Assembly: GCF_029952525.1 (NCBI RefSeq)
Contig: NZ_JASAOF010000003.1
Location: forward strand, 186,001 to 250,000
Direction of reading: 5' to 3'
DNA length: 64,000 bases
Source of the DNA: Saccharopolyspora ipomoeae
GTDB taxonomy: Bacteria > Actinomycetota > Actinomycetes > Mycobacteriales > Pseudonocardiaceae
Part shown: piece after piece, positions 35,056 to 44,403 of the stretch
Layout: each line of letters opens with the position of its first letter
How positions within the stretch are numbered: the first letter of the stretch is position 1
Notes under the pieces: model-generated
Database searches by the model: none
Told to the model about the DNA's origin: nothing
What the model saw: only the letters and a program-made list of their open reading frames with translations
Translations under genes and position numbers: made by a program

Positions 35056-35110
35056 GGACGTCGTCCGGGCCCGCTCCGACCGCTAGCGGAGAAGGTCCGG
35101 GCGGACGTCC
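35056..35110. terminator. Bidirectional hairpin between convergent genes
   Basis: GGACGTCGTCCGGGCC pairs with GGTCCGGGCGGACGTCC with a small bulge (35056 to 35110), enclosing CTCCG/CGGAG. It lies at the convergent ends of the cassette membrane gene and the 35083-35652 gene. Confidence 0.55.
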
Positions 35111-35652
35111 GCGATCGCCCGGGTTAGGCGTTGGACGGCTCGCTCGCTGGGGAGCTTCAAGCGTGGGAAGTCCGAGGGCTCGGGGGCTGCGAGTTTCGGG
35201 TGCCGAGAGAGGAATCCGCTGTCGGCAGGCTGGAACAGCAGCCCGGCCGGGATCGGCTTCGAGTCCGGGTCGTCCTTGACCTTGGGTTGCGGCAGCCGGC
35301 CCTGCAGCGCGCTGATCTCGGTCCAGGCGACGAGCTCGAACTTCCCGTTGTCACGCAGCCAGATCCCGCGTTCATCGACGTGGACGCGCTCTGGCTTGGC
35401 GACCATGACGAAACCGACGAAGATCATCAGGACGCCGGGAACGAAGACCAGCACGGTGAAGGTCCAGCCGATCACTGAAGCCACAGACGGCGGGCTTCTC
35501 AGCGCTTCATCAGGATGCAGAGCGATGTAGAGGAACGCGCTTCCCACCAAGACCATGAAAGCGCCGCCGCCCACGCAGCCGAAGCCCTCGCGGTAGCGGA
35601 CGATCTTCGCCGAGTCGCTGGGAACCCACAGTTCGGTGTGCACGGCAGTCAC
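35083..35652 (-). CDS. Hypothetical membrane protein with PH-like C-terminus
   Basis: A 189-residue protein with two membrane helices, about residues 27-46 (GGGAFMVLVGSAFLYIAL) and 60-85 (WTFTVLVFVPGVLMIFVGF). A soluble C-terminus has strands like a bacterial PH domain (VHVDERGIWLRDNGKFELVA, then WTEISAL). It is convergent with the type VII cassette and may belong to it functionally, but nothing shows this. Function unknown. Confidence 0.7.
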   Translation of the reverse strand: MTAVHTELWVPSDSAKIVRYREGFGCVGGGAFMVLVGSAFLYIALHPDEALRSPPSVASVIGWTFTVLVFVPGVLMIFVGFVMVAKPERVHVDERGIWLRDNGKFELVAWTEISALQGRLPQPKVKDDPDSKPIPAGLLFQPADSGFLSRHPKLAAPEPSDFPRLKLPSERAVQRLTRAIADVRPDLLR

Positions 35653-35677
35653 CCTAGGGAAACGCCCTGGAGCAGTT

Positions 35678-35702
35678 GGGGCGGTTCCGGGAGAACCGCC
35701 CC
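35678..35702 (-). terminator. Terminator hairpin downstream of map
   Basis: Perfect 10-bp stem GGGGCGGTTC/GAACCGCCCC with a 5-nt loop, about 11 bp beyond the map stop. It also precedes the 35652 gene, separating the two transcripts. Confidence 0.75.
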
Positions 35703-35712
35703 CTCCGTCGGC

Positions 35713-36570
35713 TCAGGGTTGGGTGAGGATCTCGTTGCCGTCTTCGGTGATGAGGATGGTGTGCTCGAACTGGGCGGTCCAGCTCTTGTCCTTGGTGGTG
35801 ACCGTCCAGCCGTCGTCCCACATGTCGTACTCGTGGGTGCCGAGGGTGATCATCGGCTCGATGGTGAAGGTCATGCCGGGTTCGAGGACGGTCTGCACCG
35901 ACGGCTCGTCGTAGTGCAGGATCACCAGTCCGCTGTGGAACGAGCGGCCGATGCCGTGGCCCGTGAAGTCGCGGACCACGCCGTAGCCGAAGCGCTTGGC
36001 GTAGGACTCGATGACGCGACCGATCACGTTGAGCTGGCGGCCCGGCTTGGCGGCCTTGATGCCGCGCATCGTCGCCTCGTGGGTGCGCTCGACCAGCAGG
36101 CGGGCCTCCTCGGAGACGTCGCCCGCCAGGAACGTCGCGTTCGTGTCGCCGTGCACGCCGCCGATGAAGCCGGTGACGTCGACGTTGACGATGTCGCCGT
36201 CCTCGATGATCGTCGAGTCCGGGATGCCGTGGCAGATCACCTCGTTGATCGAGGTGCAGCAGGACTTCTGGAAGCCCCGGTAACCCAGCGTCGACGGGTA
36301 CGCACCGTGGTCGAGCAGGTACTCGTGCACCACGGCGTCGACGGAATCGGTGGTCACACCCGGTTCGATCGCCTTGCCCGCCTCGGCCAGGGCCTGCGCC
36401 GCGATCTTGCTCGCGTACCGCATCGCCTCGATGACCTCGGGCGGCTGCACGTCGGGGTCGGTGTTGCGCCGGGGAGCCGGTTTGTCCACGTACTCGGGAC
36501 GCTCGATGTGCGCTGGGACTTGGCGGCGCGGCGTCGCAACGCCTGGCTTCAACGGGGCTCGAACCGGCAT
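35713..36570 (-). CDS. map: Type I methionine aminopeptidase
   Basis: A 285-residue MetAP that removes the initiator methionine. The metal-ligand regions are visible: [30 protein letters not shown] and GMTFTIEPM, with the last Glu near the C-terminus. The ~40-residue Pro-rich N-terminal extension ([16 protein letters not shown]) is a hallmark of the actinobacterial MapB (M. tuberculosis Rv2861c is also 285 residues). Confidence 0.96.
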   Translation of the reverse strand: MPVRAPLKPGVATPRRQVPAHIERPEYVDKPAPRRNTDPDVQPPEVIEAMRYASKIAAQALAEAGKAIEPGVTTDSVDAVVHEYLLDHGAYPSTLGYRGFQKSCCTSINEVICHGIPDSTIIEDGDIVNVDVTGFIGGVHGDTNATFLAGDVSEEARLLVERTHEATMRGIKAAKPGRQLNVIGRVIESYAKRFGYGVVRDFTGHGIGRSFHSGLVILHYDEPSVQTVLEPGMTFTIEPMITLGTHEYDMWDDGWTVTTKDKSWTAQFEHTILITEDGNEILTQP

Positions 36571-36615
36571 GCCCCCACTCTAACCACGCTCACCGGACCC
36601 GACTCCGGGCGGTAA

Positions 36616-36657
36616 CCGCGGGTGGGCGAAGTTTCAGCGGGAACTCCGCCCACGCGG
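36616..36657 (-). terminator. Hairpin between PIN gene and map
   Basis: CCGCGGGTGGGCG...CGCCCACGCGG with further partial pairing AAGTTTC/GGAACTC gives a long imperfect stem. It lies 13 bp after the PIN gene stop and before map on the same strand, consistent with a terminator. Confidence 0.6.
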
Positions 36658-36669
36658 TCGGAACGACTC

Positions 36670-37065
36670 TCAGGCCGGGGACGCGGTGGCCAGGCCCGCT
36701 TCCTTGGCCGCTTCCAGCAGCGCCGGGTCGTAGGAGACGTAGGTCACCGGCTCGTTGCGGATGCCGCAGGCCGAGGCGAGGTGGATGGCCTCCACCGGGC
36801 CGAGGTCCGCGCGCAGCTCGCTGGCGCTGTCGAGCACCTCCTGCTGCACCGGCAGCGTGTCGAGCTTCGACACCACGATCGAGGCCAGGTCCTCGGCCGC
36901 CGGGCCCTGCTCGCGGAAGTTGCGCAGCACGTCGACCTTGGACAGCGCGCTGGTCACCCGCGGCTGCTCCCAGCGGTCGCGGATCCACTGGCTCAGCGCC
37001 TGGCTCTCCGGTTCGGGGGCGATCATCTTGATCAGCGCGGAAGAATCGAAGTAGATCAAAACCAC
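36670..37065 (-). CDS. PIN-domain ribonuclease toxin (VapC-like)
   Basis: A 131-residue PIN-domain protein. Asp7 in IYFDSSALIKM, the Glu in GPVEAIHLASA and Asp in SYDPALLEAA match the acidic metal site of VapC toxins that cut tRNA or rRNA. A cognate antitoxin gene would be expected just upstream, overlapping the start, but none is recognisable in 37066-37465. It is either an orphan or has lost its partner. Confidence 0.85.
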   Translation of the reverse strand: MVLIYFDSSALIKMIAPEPESQALSQWIRDRWEQPRVTSALSKVDVLRNFREQGPAAEDLASIVVSKLDTLPVQQEVLDSASELRADLGPVEAIHLASACGIRNEPVTYVSYDPALLEAAKEAGLATASPA

Positions 37066-37398
37066 TCCTGTTCACACCTGGGCGGCGCCGGCGACCTTCG
37101 GGGGAGGCGTTGCCGGCACGGTTCGTCGGGGATGCCCGCCGCCGGCGGAGCGGCGGCGCGATGCGCGTCCGGACCAGGCCGGACACCGGGCCGCCGTCAC
37201 CCACAGCCGCAACGCAGCGTGGCGGCCGGATCGCGCGTCAGTGGCGCTCAACCGGTGACGACCCCACCGAGAACAGCAACGAGACCCCGCTGCTGCGCTC
37301 GATGGGCTACAACCTAGCACCCAACTGACCCTAAGTGATCACCCAATCACGTGAAGCGACCGCGTTTCCCCGCACGGCGGTGCCGGGCGGGAGAACGA
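37066..37398. other. Gap upstream of PIN gene with no recognisable gene
   Basis: About 330 bp in the position of an antitoxin gene. Three short frames can be read (minus 37072-37320, plus 37110-37328, and a minus frame entering from 37204), all Arg/Pro/Ala-rich without an antitoxin fold or ribosome-binding site. It may be a decayed antitoxin gene. A TGACCCTAAGTGA dyad-like sequence lies at 37326-37338. Confidence 0.5.
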
Positions 37399-37435
37399 CG
37401 ACGCCGCCCGGCTCTCCGAGAACCGGGCGGCGTCG
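37399..37435 (-). terminator. Terminator downstream of penicillin-binding lipoprotein gene
   Basis: Perfect 13-bp stem CGACGCCGCCCGG (37399-37411) with CCGGGCGGCGTCG (37423-37435), 11-nt loop, 31 bp beyond the gene's stop on the minus strand. Confidence 0.85.
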
Positions 37436-37465
37436 CGATGATCAACCCTCAGGGGCGACCAACGG

Positions 37466-39250
37466 TCACAGGCCGCCGAGGAACCTCTTCGCCGCGTCGA
37501 CCGACGGGCCCGAAGCGCCCGCGTCGGTGATGAGCACCGCGAACGCGACGTCGTCGCGGTAGCCGACGAACCAGCCGTGCGAGTGCGTGCCGTCGCCGAA
37601 CTGCGCGGTACCGGTCTTGCCCCGGACCTCGCCCGACCCGGCCAGGCCGCGCGCCGTCCCGCCGGTGACGACCTCGCGCATCATCGAGCGGAGCTGGTCC
37701 AGCGCCGCGGGCGAGACCTTCTCCGGGGTGGCGTCGGCCTTGGTCTCCTGGCCGCGCATCAGCGTCGGCGTCGGCATGCCGCCGTTGGCCACCGACGCCG
37801 CGGCCAGCGCCATCCCGAACGGGCTGGCCAGCACCTTGCCCTGGCCGATGCCGTTCGCCGCGTGCTGGGTGACGGTCTCGGCGTTGGTGACCTTGCCGGT
37901 GATCGTCGTCGCGCCGGGCATGTCGAAGTCCACGCCCAGGCCGAACTTCTTGGCCTCCTTCGGCAGCGCGTCGTCGGGCAGGTCCACCGACAGCTGCGCG
38001 AACGTGGTGTTGCAGGACTGGGCGAACGCCGTGTGCAGCGGCACCCGGCCCAGGTCGAACTCCTTGTCGTTGGGCAGGGTCATGCCGTCGAAGACCTTCT
38101 TCGCCGGGCACTCCACCGGGGTGTCGGCGCGGACCTTGCCCGACTCCAGCGCGGCCGCGCCGGTGACCATCTTGAACGTCGACCCCGGCGGGTACTGCCC
38201 GGACAGCGCCATCGGACCCTGCGCGTCGGCCGGGTCGTTCTGCGCGACCGCCAGCACCTCGCCGTTGGAGGGCTTCATCGCCACGATCATCGCGGCCTGC
38301 GGGATCGGGTCCAGCGCCTTCTCGGCGGCGCGCTGGGTGCGGTCCGACAGCGTCACCGAGGTCGGCGGGACCGGCTTCTCGGCGACGGTGTGCAGCTTGC
38401 GGACCTCGGTGCCCTTGTCATCGGTGATGGCCACCTGCCACCCGGCGTTGGCCTTGACCTGCTCGTCGACCTTCTTCGACACGCCCGCCAGCACCTGGGA
38501 GGCGTAGCCGCGCTCAGCGGCGAGCAGCCGCATCTGCGCCGGGAACCGCACGCCCGGCAGGTCGTAGATGCTCGCGCGCACCTTGTCGTAGTCGGCCTGC
38601 CGCAGCGTGACGACCTGGTACGGCTGGCCGGGCGGGGTCTTGCCGACTCCCTCGACGATGGACTGCTGGGTGATCGCCGGTTCGATCGGGCTCAGCGCCT
38701 GGGCCAGCTTCCCGGCCACGCCCGGCACGTCACCGGCCTCCTGGCCGTTGAGGCTGACCGTCACCACCGGCTCCGGCCCCATCAGCTGCCGGCCCTCGGA
38801 TCCCGTCACGGCTCCGGGAGCGGGCAGCACCTCGCTGTAGGCGAGCGTCTGACCGGGCTTGAGGTCGGGGTGCAGCACCGACGGCGCCCACAGCACCTTC
38901 CAGCCCTCGGACTCGTCGACGAGCTGCACGGTGCTGGTGTAGCGCCAGACCTTGCCCTCGCCGAAGTCCCAGGAGAGATCGACCTTCGCCGACGCGCCCT
39001 GCTCGTTCTCGGTGACCTGGCCGAGAGCGGCGTGCGAAGCGGTCGGGGCGAGGGTCTTGCGCGCCTGCTCCAGCCCGCGGCGCGCGGCGTCGGGATTGTT
39101 GGTCTGGGCCGCCGCGCCCGCCGCGTCACCTGCGGCGACGGCGTTGACGAACGAGGTGGCCACGTCCTTCTCGGATGGTCCGGTGCTGCACCCCGCCACT
39201 GGAACCAGCAGCAGTGCGGTGAGCCCGACCATGATCCGCGAGGCAAGCAT
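37466..39250 (-). CDS. Penicillin-binding lipoprotein, PBP2a-like transpeptidase
   Basis: A 594-residue class B penicillin-binding protein for peptidoglycan cross-linking. A lipoprotein signal ends in the lipobox VAGC (Cys21). An NTF2-like MecA-N-type domain (about 30-135), a dimerisation region and a transpeptidase domain follow. The three active-site motifs are intact: S357-TFK, S412-CN and K545-TG. The ATG at 39250 gives a normal signal peptide; the frame opens at 39301. It corresponds to M. tuberculosis Rv2864c by order and domains. A MecA-like N-domain may lower beta-lactam affinity, which is inference. Confidence 0.92.
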   Translation of the reverse strand: MLASRIMVGLTALLLVPVAGCSTGPSEKDVATSFVNAVAAGDAAGAAAQTNNPDAARRGLEQARKTLAPTASHAALGQVTENEQGASAKVDLSWDFGEGKVWRYTSTVQLVDESEGWKVLWAPSVLHPDLKPGQTLAYSEVLPAPGAVTGSEGRQLMGPEPVVTVSLNGQEAGDVPGVAGKLAQALSPIEPAITQQSIVEGVGKTPPGQPYQVVTLRQADYDKVRASIYDLPGVRFPAQMRLLAAERGYASQVLAGVSKKVDEQVKANAGWQVAITDDKGTEVRKLHTVAEKPVPPTSVTLSDRTQRAAEKALDPIPQAAMIVAMKPSNGEVLAVAQNDPADAQGPMALSGQYPPGSTFKMVTGAAALESGKVRADTPVECPAKKVFDGMTLPNDKEFDLGRVPLHTAFAQSCNTTFAQLSVDLPDDALPKEAKKFGLGVDFDMPGATTITGKVTNAETVTQHAANGIGQGKVLASPFGMALAAASVANGGMPTPTLMRGQETKADATPEKVSPAALDQLRSMMREVVTGGTARGLAGSGEVRGKTGTAQFGDGTHSHGWFVGYRDDVAFAVLITDAGASGPSVDAAKRFLGGL

Positions 39251-39338
39251 GCCCGCGAGTATGCCGAACCTTTGTGCGGCACCGAATCCGGGTTCCGGCA
39301 CACCGGGCGAAAACCGTCACGGGGACGTCCGGTTCAGG

Positions 39339-40175
39339 TCACAGCAGGACGGTCGCGAACTCCCCGACCCGGCGGAAGCCGACCTTCTCGTAAGCGGCCC
39401 GGGCGGCGACGTTGAAATCGTTGACGTACAGGCTCGCGGTCCGCCCCAGCCCCCGCACCAGCCGGTCGGCGACCGCCGCGGTGCCCGCGGTGCCAAGGCC
39501 CGTGCTGCGGCGGTCCGGGTGCACCCAGACGCCCTGGATCTGGCCGACCGTCGACGACAGCGCCCCGATCTCGGCCTTGAACACGACCTCGCCGTCCTCG
39601 AAGCGCGCGAACGCCCGCCCGGAGGTGATGAGATCGGCCACCCGCGCCCGGTAGCCCGCACCACCGCCGTCGGTGGAGGGGTCGACGCCGACCTCCTCGG
39701 TGAACATGGCCACCGCGGCCGGCAGGTAGCGCTCCAGCTCCTCCAGCCGCACCGGGCGGACCAGCGGGTCGGGCTGCACGCGGGGGCGCTCGGAGAGCAC
39801 CATGAGCGGCTGCTCCGCGCGGACCTCCCGGGCGGGCCCCCACTGGGCCTCGACCTCGTCCCACAGCATCAGCACCTGCTCGGCGGGCCCGACCAGCGAG
39901 GAGCACACCCGGCGGCGGCGCAGCGCGCGGTCGGCGAACGCCCGCATCGCGTCCGCGCCACCGCGCAGCGGGACCAGGTTCGCCCCGGAGAAGCACATGC
40001 CGGTCAGCCGGGTTCCGTGGCCCCAGAGCTCGCCGCCGAGGCGCAGCGGATGCACCCCGGCCTCCTCGACGCGCGCGGCGACCATGCAGGCGGCGACGGG
40101 CGCGGAGTCCAGCACGGAGCGGACCAGGTTCGCGTCGCGTTCCTCCAGCAGGCGGGCACCGGCAACCTTGAGCAC
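39339..40175 (-). CDS. GNAT acetyltransferase with DUF4081-type N-terminal domain
   Basis: About 278 residues. The N-terminal half resembles DUF4081 (VRSVLDSAPVAACMVAARVE, then GANLVPLRGG), and the C-terminal half is a GNAT fold with GVWVHPDRRSTGLGTAG (acetyl-CoA loop) and LYVNDFNVAARAAYEKVGF. Substrate unknown. The GTG at 40175 is a best guess among several starts; the frame is open to 40232. Position between the PBP and ispG matches M. tuberculosis Rv2867c. Confidence 0.88.
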   Translation of the reverse strand: MLKVAGARLLEERDANLVRSVLDSAPVAACMVAARVEEAGVHPLRLGGELWGHGTRLTGMCFSGANLVPLRGGADAMRAFADRALRRRRVCSSLVGPAEQVLMLWDEVEAQWGPAREVRAEQPLMVLSERPRVQPDPLVRPVRLEELERYLPAAVAMFTEEVGVDPSTDGGGAGYRARVADLITSGRAFARFEDGEVVFKAEIGALSSTVGQIQGVWVHPDRRSTGLGTAGTAAVADRLVRGLGRTASLYVNDFNVAARAAYEKVGFRRVGEFATVLL

Positions 40176-40284
40176 CAGCCAAGACTGCCAGAAATGCCAC
40201 GCGAACGGCTGACCGGTGGAGATCCACCACATCCGGCACGACCGCGCTCACCCGTTCGGAGCAGCGGAAACGCCGTGGAAACGG

Positions 40285-40319
40285 ATCAGCCGCCCGGAGC
40301 GCGTCCGGACGGCTGATCG
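40285..40319 (-). terminator. Terminator downstream of ispG
   Basis: Stem GATCAGCCGCCCGGA (40285-40299) with TCCGGACGGCTGATC (40305-40319), 15 bp with one mismatch, 5-nt loop, 10 bp beyond the ispG stop. Confidence 0.8.
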
Positions 40320-40328
40320 GTGCGGGAG

Positions 40329-41483
40329 TCAGCTGACGGTGACGGTCGGGCTCGCGCCCTCCTCCACGGTCTCGCCCATGTCCTCGGCGATGCGCATGGC
40401 CTCCTCGATCAGGGTCTCGACGATCTGGTGCTCGGGCACGGTCTTGATGACCTCGCCCTTGACGAAGATCTGGCCCTTGCCGTTGCCGGAGGCCACGCCC
40501 AGGTCGGCCTCGCGGGCCTCACCGGGGCCGTTGACGACGCAGCCCATGACCGCGACGCGCAGCGGCACCTCCATGCCCTCCAGACCGGCGGTGACCTCGT
40601 CGGCGAGCTTGTAGACGTCGACCTGGGCGCGTCCGCAGGACGGGCAGGAGACGATCTCCAGCTTGCGCGGCCGCAGGTTCAGCGACTGCAGGATCTGGGC
40701 ACCGACCTTGATCTCCTCGACCGGCGGGGCCGACAGGGAGACGCGGATCGTGTCGCCGATGCCCTGGCGCAGCAGCGCGCCGAAGGCGGTCGCCGACTTG
40801 ATGGTGCCCTGGAAGGCCGGGCCGGCCTCGGTGACACCGAGGTGCAGCGGGTAGTCGCACTGCTCGGCGAGGATCTCGTAGGCGCGCACCATGACCACCG
40901 GGTCGTTGTGCTTCACCGAGATCTTGATGTCGTGGAAGTCGTGCTCGGCGAACAGGCCCGCTTCCCACAGCGCCGACTCGGCCAGCGCCTCGGGGGTGGC
41001 CTTGCCGTACTTCTCCATCAGGCGCGGGTCGAGGGAACCGGCGTTGACGCCGATCCGGATCGGCGTGCCGTGGTCCTTGGCGGCCTGCGCGATCTCCTTG
41101 ACCTTGTCGTCGAACTTCTTGATGTTGCCGGGGTTCACGCGCACCGCCGCGCAGCCCGCCTCGATCGCCGCGAAGACGTACTTCGGCTGGAAGTGAATGT
41201 CGGCGATGACCGGGATCTGCGACTTCTTCGCGATGGCCGGCAGGGCTTCGGCGTCGTCGGCGCTCGGGCACGCGACCCGGACGATGTCGCAGCCCGCGGC
41301 GGTGAGTTCGGCGATCTGCTGCAGCGTGCTGTTGACGTCAGCGGTGACGGTCGTGGTCATGGTCTGCACGGAGATGGGGCTCTCGCTGCCCACTCCGACC
41401 GGTCCGACCTGCAACTGGCGAGTCTTGCGCCGCTCCGCGAGCACCGGGGCGGGGCCCGCGGGCATGCCCAGATCGACGGTCAT
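40329..41483 (-). CDS. ispG: 4-hydroxy-3-methylbut-2-en-1-yl diphosphate synthase
   Basis: IspG/GcpE, a [4Fe-4S] enzyme of the MEP isoprenoid route that converts MEcPP to HMBPP. It has 384 residues. The cluster cysteines are in SCPSCGR and [11 protein letters not shown]; the barrel motifs RVNPGN and [11 protein letters not shown] are present. ATG 41483 has GGTGGAGAGG upstream. With dxr at 43060-44304 it supplies two MEP steps, interleaved with the rseP protease as in mycobacteria. Confidence 0.96.
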   Translation of the reverse strand: MTVDLGMPAGPAPVLAERRKTRQLQVGPVGVGSESPISVQTMTTTVTADVNSTLQQIAELTAAGCDIVRVACPSADDAEALPAIAKKSQIPVIADIHFQPKYVFAAIEAGCAAVRVNPGNIKKFDDKVKEIAQAAKDHGTPIRIGVNAGSLDPRLMEKYGKATPEALAESALWEAGLFAEHDFHDIKISVKHNDPVVMVRAYEILAEQCDYPLHLGVTEAGPAFQGTIKSATAFGALLRQGIGDTIRVSLSAPPVEEIKVGAQILQSLNLRPRKLEIVSCPSCGRAQVDVYKLADEVTAGLEGMEVPLRVAVMGCVVNGPGEAREADLGVASGNGKGQIFVKGEVIKTVPEHQIVETLIEEAMRIAEDMGETVEEGASPTVTVS

Positions 41484-41584
41484 CGATACCTCTCCACCTC
41501 TTCTGGTGTGCTTCGGACGGTGTCCCGCCCGCATTCCACGATACCGGCGCACCTTCATCCGGCTGGACGTCCGGGCGTCTGACG

Positions 41585-41666
41585 GATCACGTTGGGTGAT
41601 CGACATCGGCCGTTCATGTCCCGTTCGGCCCACGAATTCGAGCCGCGGATCACCCTATCGGTGATC
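41585..41666. promoter_or_regulatory. Two GATCAC/GTGATC inverted repeats upstream of ispG
   Basis: GATCAC-GTTGG-GTGATC at 41585-41601 and GATCACC-CTATC-GGTGATC at 41648-41666 lie in the 292-bp gap between ispG and rseP, 100-180 bp upstream of ispG. The first contains TCACGTTGGGTGA, one mismatch from the BldD box TnACnC(A/T)GnGTnA. The rest of 41484-41775 shows no gene. Confidence 0.45.
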
Positions 41667-41775
41667 TTGCGCTCACAACGACGCACCACTGCCGTCGCTG
41701 AGCCCGACGCGCCCTCCCCCGCTGTGAACCCCCTCCACCACAGCGGTGAACTTTCCAGGCGAAATCTCCCGGCGG

Positions 41776-43059
41776 CTAGTACAGCGTCACCGGGTTCACG
41801 ATGTCGGCCACCAGCACCAGCAGCGAGTACGCGATGAACACGAGGCTGACCGCGTAGGCCAGCGGCATCAGCCGAGCCGTGTCGAACGGGCCCGGGTCGG
41901 GGCGCCTGACCAGCTTGGCGAAGCCGCGCCGGATCGACTCCCACAGCGCGCCCGCGACGTGCCCGCCGTCCAGCGGCAGCAGCGGCAGCATGTTGAACAC
42001 GAACAGCGACAGGTTCACGCCCGCGAGCAGGTTGAACATCAGGATGATCCGGTCGTCGACCGCGATCTGGTCCGTGGCCAGCACCTCACCGCCGAGGCGG
42101 CTGGCGCCGACGATGCCCACCGGCGAGTCCTTGTGACGCTCGCCTCCGAAGATGGCCGAGACCAGGTCCGGGATCCGCTGCGGCAGCTCGACGATCTTCT
42201 GCGCGGTCAGGCTGACGAAATCACCGATCGTGTTGGCCACGCCGCCGATGTCCTGCTTGACCAGCACCGACGTCGGCGACAGACCCAGGAAGCCGACCGT
42301 CTCGTACTCGCTGGTCGAGTTCAGCTTGGGCCGCTCGGTCTGCATCAGGTCGGCGGTCAGCGTCTGCCGGTGCCCCTCGCGCTCGACCACCACCGGGACC
42401 GTGCCCTTCGAGGTGCGGATCTCCTGCTGGAGGTCCTCCCACGTCTGGAACGGCTTGCCGTTGAACTCCAGGATCCGGTCACCCGGCTTGAACCCGGCCG
42501 CGGCGGCCGGCGAGGGCTTCGCGCCGGGCGGGCACTTCTGCGTGTCGGGGGCGTCGGCGGGCAGCACGCACTCGCTTACCGTGGACACCGTCAGCGTCGG
42601 GGTGTTGAGGCCGTGCCCCATCAGGATCGCGGCGAAGATGCCGACCGCCAGGATCAGGTTCATCACCGGGCCGGCCATCATCACGATGATCCGCTTCCAC
42701 GGCGAGCGCTGGTAGAACTGCCGGTGCGCGTCCTCGGGCTTGACGTCCTCGGCCGACATCTGCCGCGCGTCGTCGATCATCGCCCGGAACGGCGAGGACG
42801 AAGCGGAGCGGCCCATCTCCTCGTCCTTCTGCGGCGGGAACATGCCGATCATGCGGATGTAGCCGCCGAACGGGATGAGCTTCACCCCGTACTCGGTCTC
42901 GCCCTTCTTGCGGGACCAGATGGTCCGACCGAAGCCCACCATGTACTCGGTGACCTTGACGCCGAACATCTTCGCGGTCGCCAGGTGCCCCAGCTCGTGC
43001 CACGCGATGGAGAACAGCAGCCCGAAGAAGAAGATCAGAATGCCAACGACGACCAGCAC
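41776..43059 (-). CDS. rseP: Site-2 intramembrane metalloprotease RseP/Rip1
   Basis: A 427-residue M50 zinc protease that cuts anti-sigma factors within the membrane. The zinc site HELGH lies at about residues 21-25 in the first helix, and the second metal-ligand motif is in LLPLDGGHVAGALWE near the C-terminus. A PDZ domain lies between (AGFKPGDRILEFNGKPF). Four membrane segments are visible. GTG start directly follows the dxr stop. It is the counterpart of M. tuberculosis Rip1 (Rv2869c). Confidence 0.95.
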   Translation of the reverse strand: MLVVVGILIFFFGLLFSIAWHELGHLATAKMFGVKVTEYMVGFGRTIWSRKKGETEYGVKLIPFGGYIRMIGMFPPQKDEEMGRSASSSPFRAMIDDARQMSAEDVKPEDAHRQFYQRSPWKRIIVMMAGPVMNLILAVGIFAAILMGHGLNTPTLTVSTVSECVLPADAPDTQKCPPGAKPSPAAAAGFKPGDRILEFNGKPFQTWEDLQQEIRTSKGTVPVVVEREGHRQTLTADLMQTERPKLNSTSEYETVGFLGLSPTSVLVKQDIGGVANTIGDFVSLTAQKIVELPQRIPDLVSAIFGGERHKDSPVGIVGASRLGGEVLATDQIAVDDRIILMFNLLAGVNLSLFVFNMLPLLPLDGGHVAGALWESIRRGFAKLVRRPDPGPFDTARLMPLAYAVSLVFIAYSLLVLVADIVNPVTLY

Positions 43060-44304
43060 TTACTCCGCCTTCCCTCCGGCCAGCTCACGCGCCCGGGTCC
43101 GCGCCCACTCCTCGGCCGCGAAGACCTCGTCGAGCTCCGACGGTGCGCCGCGCCACTGGTCGGCTGCCCCGAGCGTGTCACTGACAGTCTGCACGATCTG
43201 CGGGAACCGGAGGCGACCGTCGACGAACGCCGCCAGCGCCTCCTCGTTCGCCGCGTTGTAGATGGCGGGCAGGCATCCCCCGCCGGAACCGGCCGCCCGG
43301 GCCAGCTCGACGGCCGGGAACGTCTCGTCGTCCAGCGGCTCGAAGGTCCACTCCTGGGCGTCGGCGAAGTCCAGCCGCGGCGCGACGCCGGGGACCCGGC
43401 GCGGCCACTCCAGGCCCATCGCGATCGGGATCTTCATGTTCGGCGGGCTGGCCTGGGCGATCGTGGCCCCGTCGGTGTAGGTGACCATCGAGTGCACGAT
43501 CGACTGCGGGTGCACCACCACGTCGATGCGCGGGTACTCGATGCCGAACAGCAGGTGCGCCTCGATGAGCTCCAGGCCCTTGTTGACCAGGGTCGCGGAG
43601 TTGATCGTGACGACGTTGCCCATCGCCCACGTCGGGTGCGCCAGCGCCTGCTGCACGGTGACCTCGGCGAGGTCGTCGCGCTTGCGGCCCCGGAACGGGC
43701 CGCCGGAGGCGGTCAGCACCAACCGGTCCACGTCGGCGTTGTCGTTGCCCAGCAGGCACTGGGCAAGCGCGGAGTGCTCGGAGTCGACCGGCACCAGCTG
43801 CCCGGGCGCGGCCTTGTCCAGCACCAGCGCACCGCCCGCGACCAGCGATTCCTTGTTGGCCAGCGCGAGCTGGGCGCCGGTGTCCAGGGCGGCCAGCGTC
43901 AGCCGCAGGCCGCGCGAGCCGTCGACGCCGTTGAGCACCACGTCGGCCGGGGCGGCCTCGATGAGCTCCAGCGCGGACTCGGGCCCGGCCAGCAGCCGGG
44001 GGAGCTTGAACTCGCCCTCGGCGTAGCCCCGCTTCTGCGCCTCGGAGTAGAGGGCGAGCTGGACGTCCTCGGCGGCTGTGCCCTTGGCCACGGCCACGAC
44101 CGGGACCTCGAACTCCAGCGCCTGCGCGGCCAGCGCCTGCGGGTCGCTCCCGCCCGCGGCCAGCCCCACGACCCGGAACCGGTCCGGGTTGTCGCGCATC
44201 ACGTCGAGTGCCTGGGTGCCGATGGAACCGGTCGATCCGAGCACCAGAACGGTGCGCGGGGTGTCGCTCTGTGTGCTGGTGTCCGCGTGCATCGACGCCA
44301 TTGT
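43060..44304 (-). CDS. dxr: 1-deoxy-D-xylulose 5-phosphate reductoisomerase
   Basis: Dxr/IspC, first committed MEP step, makes MEP from DXP with NADPH. It has ~414 residues. The N-terminal NADPH fold is [18 protein letters not shown] and the metal/substrate sites are VPVDSEHSA and TASGGPFRG. Two ATGs, 44304 and 44295, are possible; the longer is given. No bases separate it from rseP, so they are co-transcribed. Confidence 0.96.
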   Translation of the reverse strand, partial: TMASMHADTSTQSDTPRTVLVLGSTGSIGTQALDVMRDNPDRFRVVGLAAGGSDPQALAAQALEFEVPVVAVAKGTAAEDVQLALYSEAQKRGYAEGEFKLPRLLAGPESALELIEAAPADVVLNGVDGSRGLRLTLAALDTGAQLALANKESLVAGGALVLDKAAPGQLVPVDSEHSALAQCLLGNDNADVDRLVLTASGGPFRGRKRDDLAEVTVQQALAHPTWAMGNVVTINSATLVNKGLELIEAHLLFGIEYPRIDVVVHPQSIVHSMVTYTDGATIAQASPPNMKIPIAMGLEWPRRVPGVAPRLDFADAQEWTFEPLDDETFPAVELARAAGSGGGCLPAIYNAANEEALAAFVDGRLRFPQIVQTVSDTLGAADQWRGAPSELDEVFAAEEWARTRARELAGGKAE

Positions 44305-44403
44305 CCCCGAAGGAGGTGAGCCGGTGCCCCTCGCGGTGCACAAATCACCTTCCGGCGTCACGATCGGGGTATCGGCGCTGCCTGACGAATGAAGGAGGCC
44401 GTC

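Noticed and set aside
37072-37320. 82-codon minus-strand frame as antitoxin of the PIN protein
   Set aside because: Arg/Ser/Pro/Ala-rich sequence with no antitoxin fold, no ribosome-binding site and no plausible helices.
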